A DNA stretch of 13,246 bases, taken from the NCBI GenBank assembly GCA_007116645.1, contig SKIA01000011.1:1-13246 (forward strand). The letters are read 5' to 3'. This document shows, piece by piece, positions 13,149-13,246 of this stretch (positions within the stretch are counted from its first letter, which is position 1; every line of letters starts with the position of its first letter). The translations under genes were made by a program, and so were the position numbers. The DNA comes from Candidatus Woesearchaeota archaeon (lineage in GTDB: Archaea; Nanobdellota; Nanobdellia; Woesearchaeales; SKIA01). The notes under the pieces are model-generated. The model searched no databases, was not told the DNA's origin, and was given only the letters and a program-made list of their open reading frames with translations.

Positions 13149-13163
13149 ATGCCCCGTCCGGGG
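13149..13163 (+). repeat. tRNA-3'-end-like repeat, copy D
   Basis: ATGCCCCGTCCGGGG, sharing 14 bases with A and C. It is preceded by AAAAAAATAGT, as in copy B. On the minus strand it reads CCCCGGACGGGGCA followed by TACTATTTTTTT, which looks like a tRNA acceptor end with a U-run terminator. CCCC/GGGG can also pair around GTCC. Confidence 0.7.
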
Positions 13164-13246
13164 ATTCATGTATTAACTGGGAGCTTGGGCAAAGAAATAT
13201 TACGGGAGTCTAATCGTAAAATAGCTCCTTTGAAAAGTGTTGCAAA
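13149..13246 (+). CDS. Possible partial reading frame at the window edge
   Basis: A frame open to the end of the window begins with the ATG inside repeat copy D, with a TTG at 13185 as an alternative. From the TTG it reads LGKEILRESNRKIAPLKSVA. It is too short to recognise, and the first residues (MPRPG) come from the repeat and are probably not real protein. A gene starting near here and continuing to the right is possible, but the evidence is weak. Confidence 0.2.
   Translation, partial: MPRPGIHVLTGSLGKEILRESNRKIAPLKSVA

Noticed and set aside
6293..13163. The repeats as starts of short peptides MPRPGW / MPRPGI (ATG/GTG CCC CGT CCG GG)
   Set aside because: All four copies begin with a possible start codon, but the frames stop after a few codons in A and C, and run into unrelated sequence in B and D. 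MPRPG-like peptides are typical of spurious translation across the complement of tRNA 3' ends.
1..13246. CRISPR arrays, insertion sequences, transposase or integrase genes
   Set aside because: None is visible; the four repeats are too short and too widely spaced for a CRISPR array, and no recombinase gene lies in the window.

Overview
The window looks like archaeal chromosome, probably from a DPANN lineage of the Woesearchaeota/Pacearchaeota kind. That placement is inference. The direct support is that nearly every gene or operon has an archaeal box A (TATA-like) element centred 24-29 nt upstream of an ATG or GTG, so most transcripts should be leaderless. Small genes are closely packed, and a topoisomerase I carries tandem zinc fingers. 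No rRNA, complete tRNA or CRISPR array is seen.

Left part (1 to about 6290), housekeeping-like. On the minus strand: DNA topoisomerase I (topA, 3' end outside the window), a small orphan gene, an M18 metallo-aminopeptidase and a small two-helix membrane protein with a lysine-rich tail. The membrane protein shares a palindromic TATA box with a divergent plus-strand orphan. Then come thymidine kinase (tdk, minus), a Nudix hydrolase (plus) and a small DUF6122-like membrane protein (plus).

Right part (about 6290 to 13246), accessory-like. On the minus strand there is a polytopic membrane protein with a surface domain and a DsbA-like domain that has lost its CxxC, and a two-gene operon of a permuted papain-like (YiiX/NlpC-P60) amidase and an ATP-grasp enzyme joined by an ATGA overlap. 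On the plus strand there is an MNT/HEPN (MntA/HepT) toxin-antitoxin pair whose HEPN gene is broken by a one-base frameshift, and a cytokinin-dehydrogenase-like flavoprotein with a GTG start.

The most unusual structure is a short repeat, ATGCCCCGTCCGGG, found four times (6293, 10583, 11364, 13149). All copies have the same orientation, lie in intergenic DNA, and delimit the accessory modules. Its complement looks like the 3' end of a tRNA (T-stem strand, acceptor strand, discriminator A), and in two copies it is followed by the same ACTATTTTTT tail. One reading is a stack of integration scars at a tRNA 3' end, with core genes left of the first scar and acquired modules between scars. A second item of interest is the ATP-grasp/papain-like operon, a possible bond-making and bond-breaking pair of unknown substrate.
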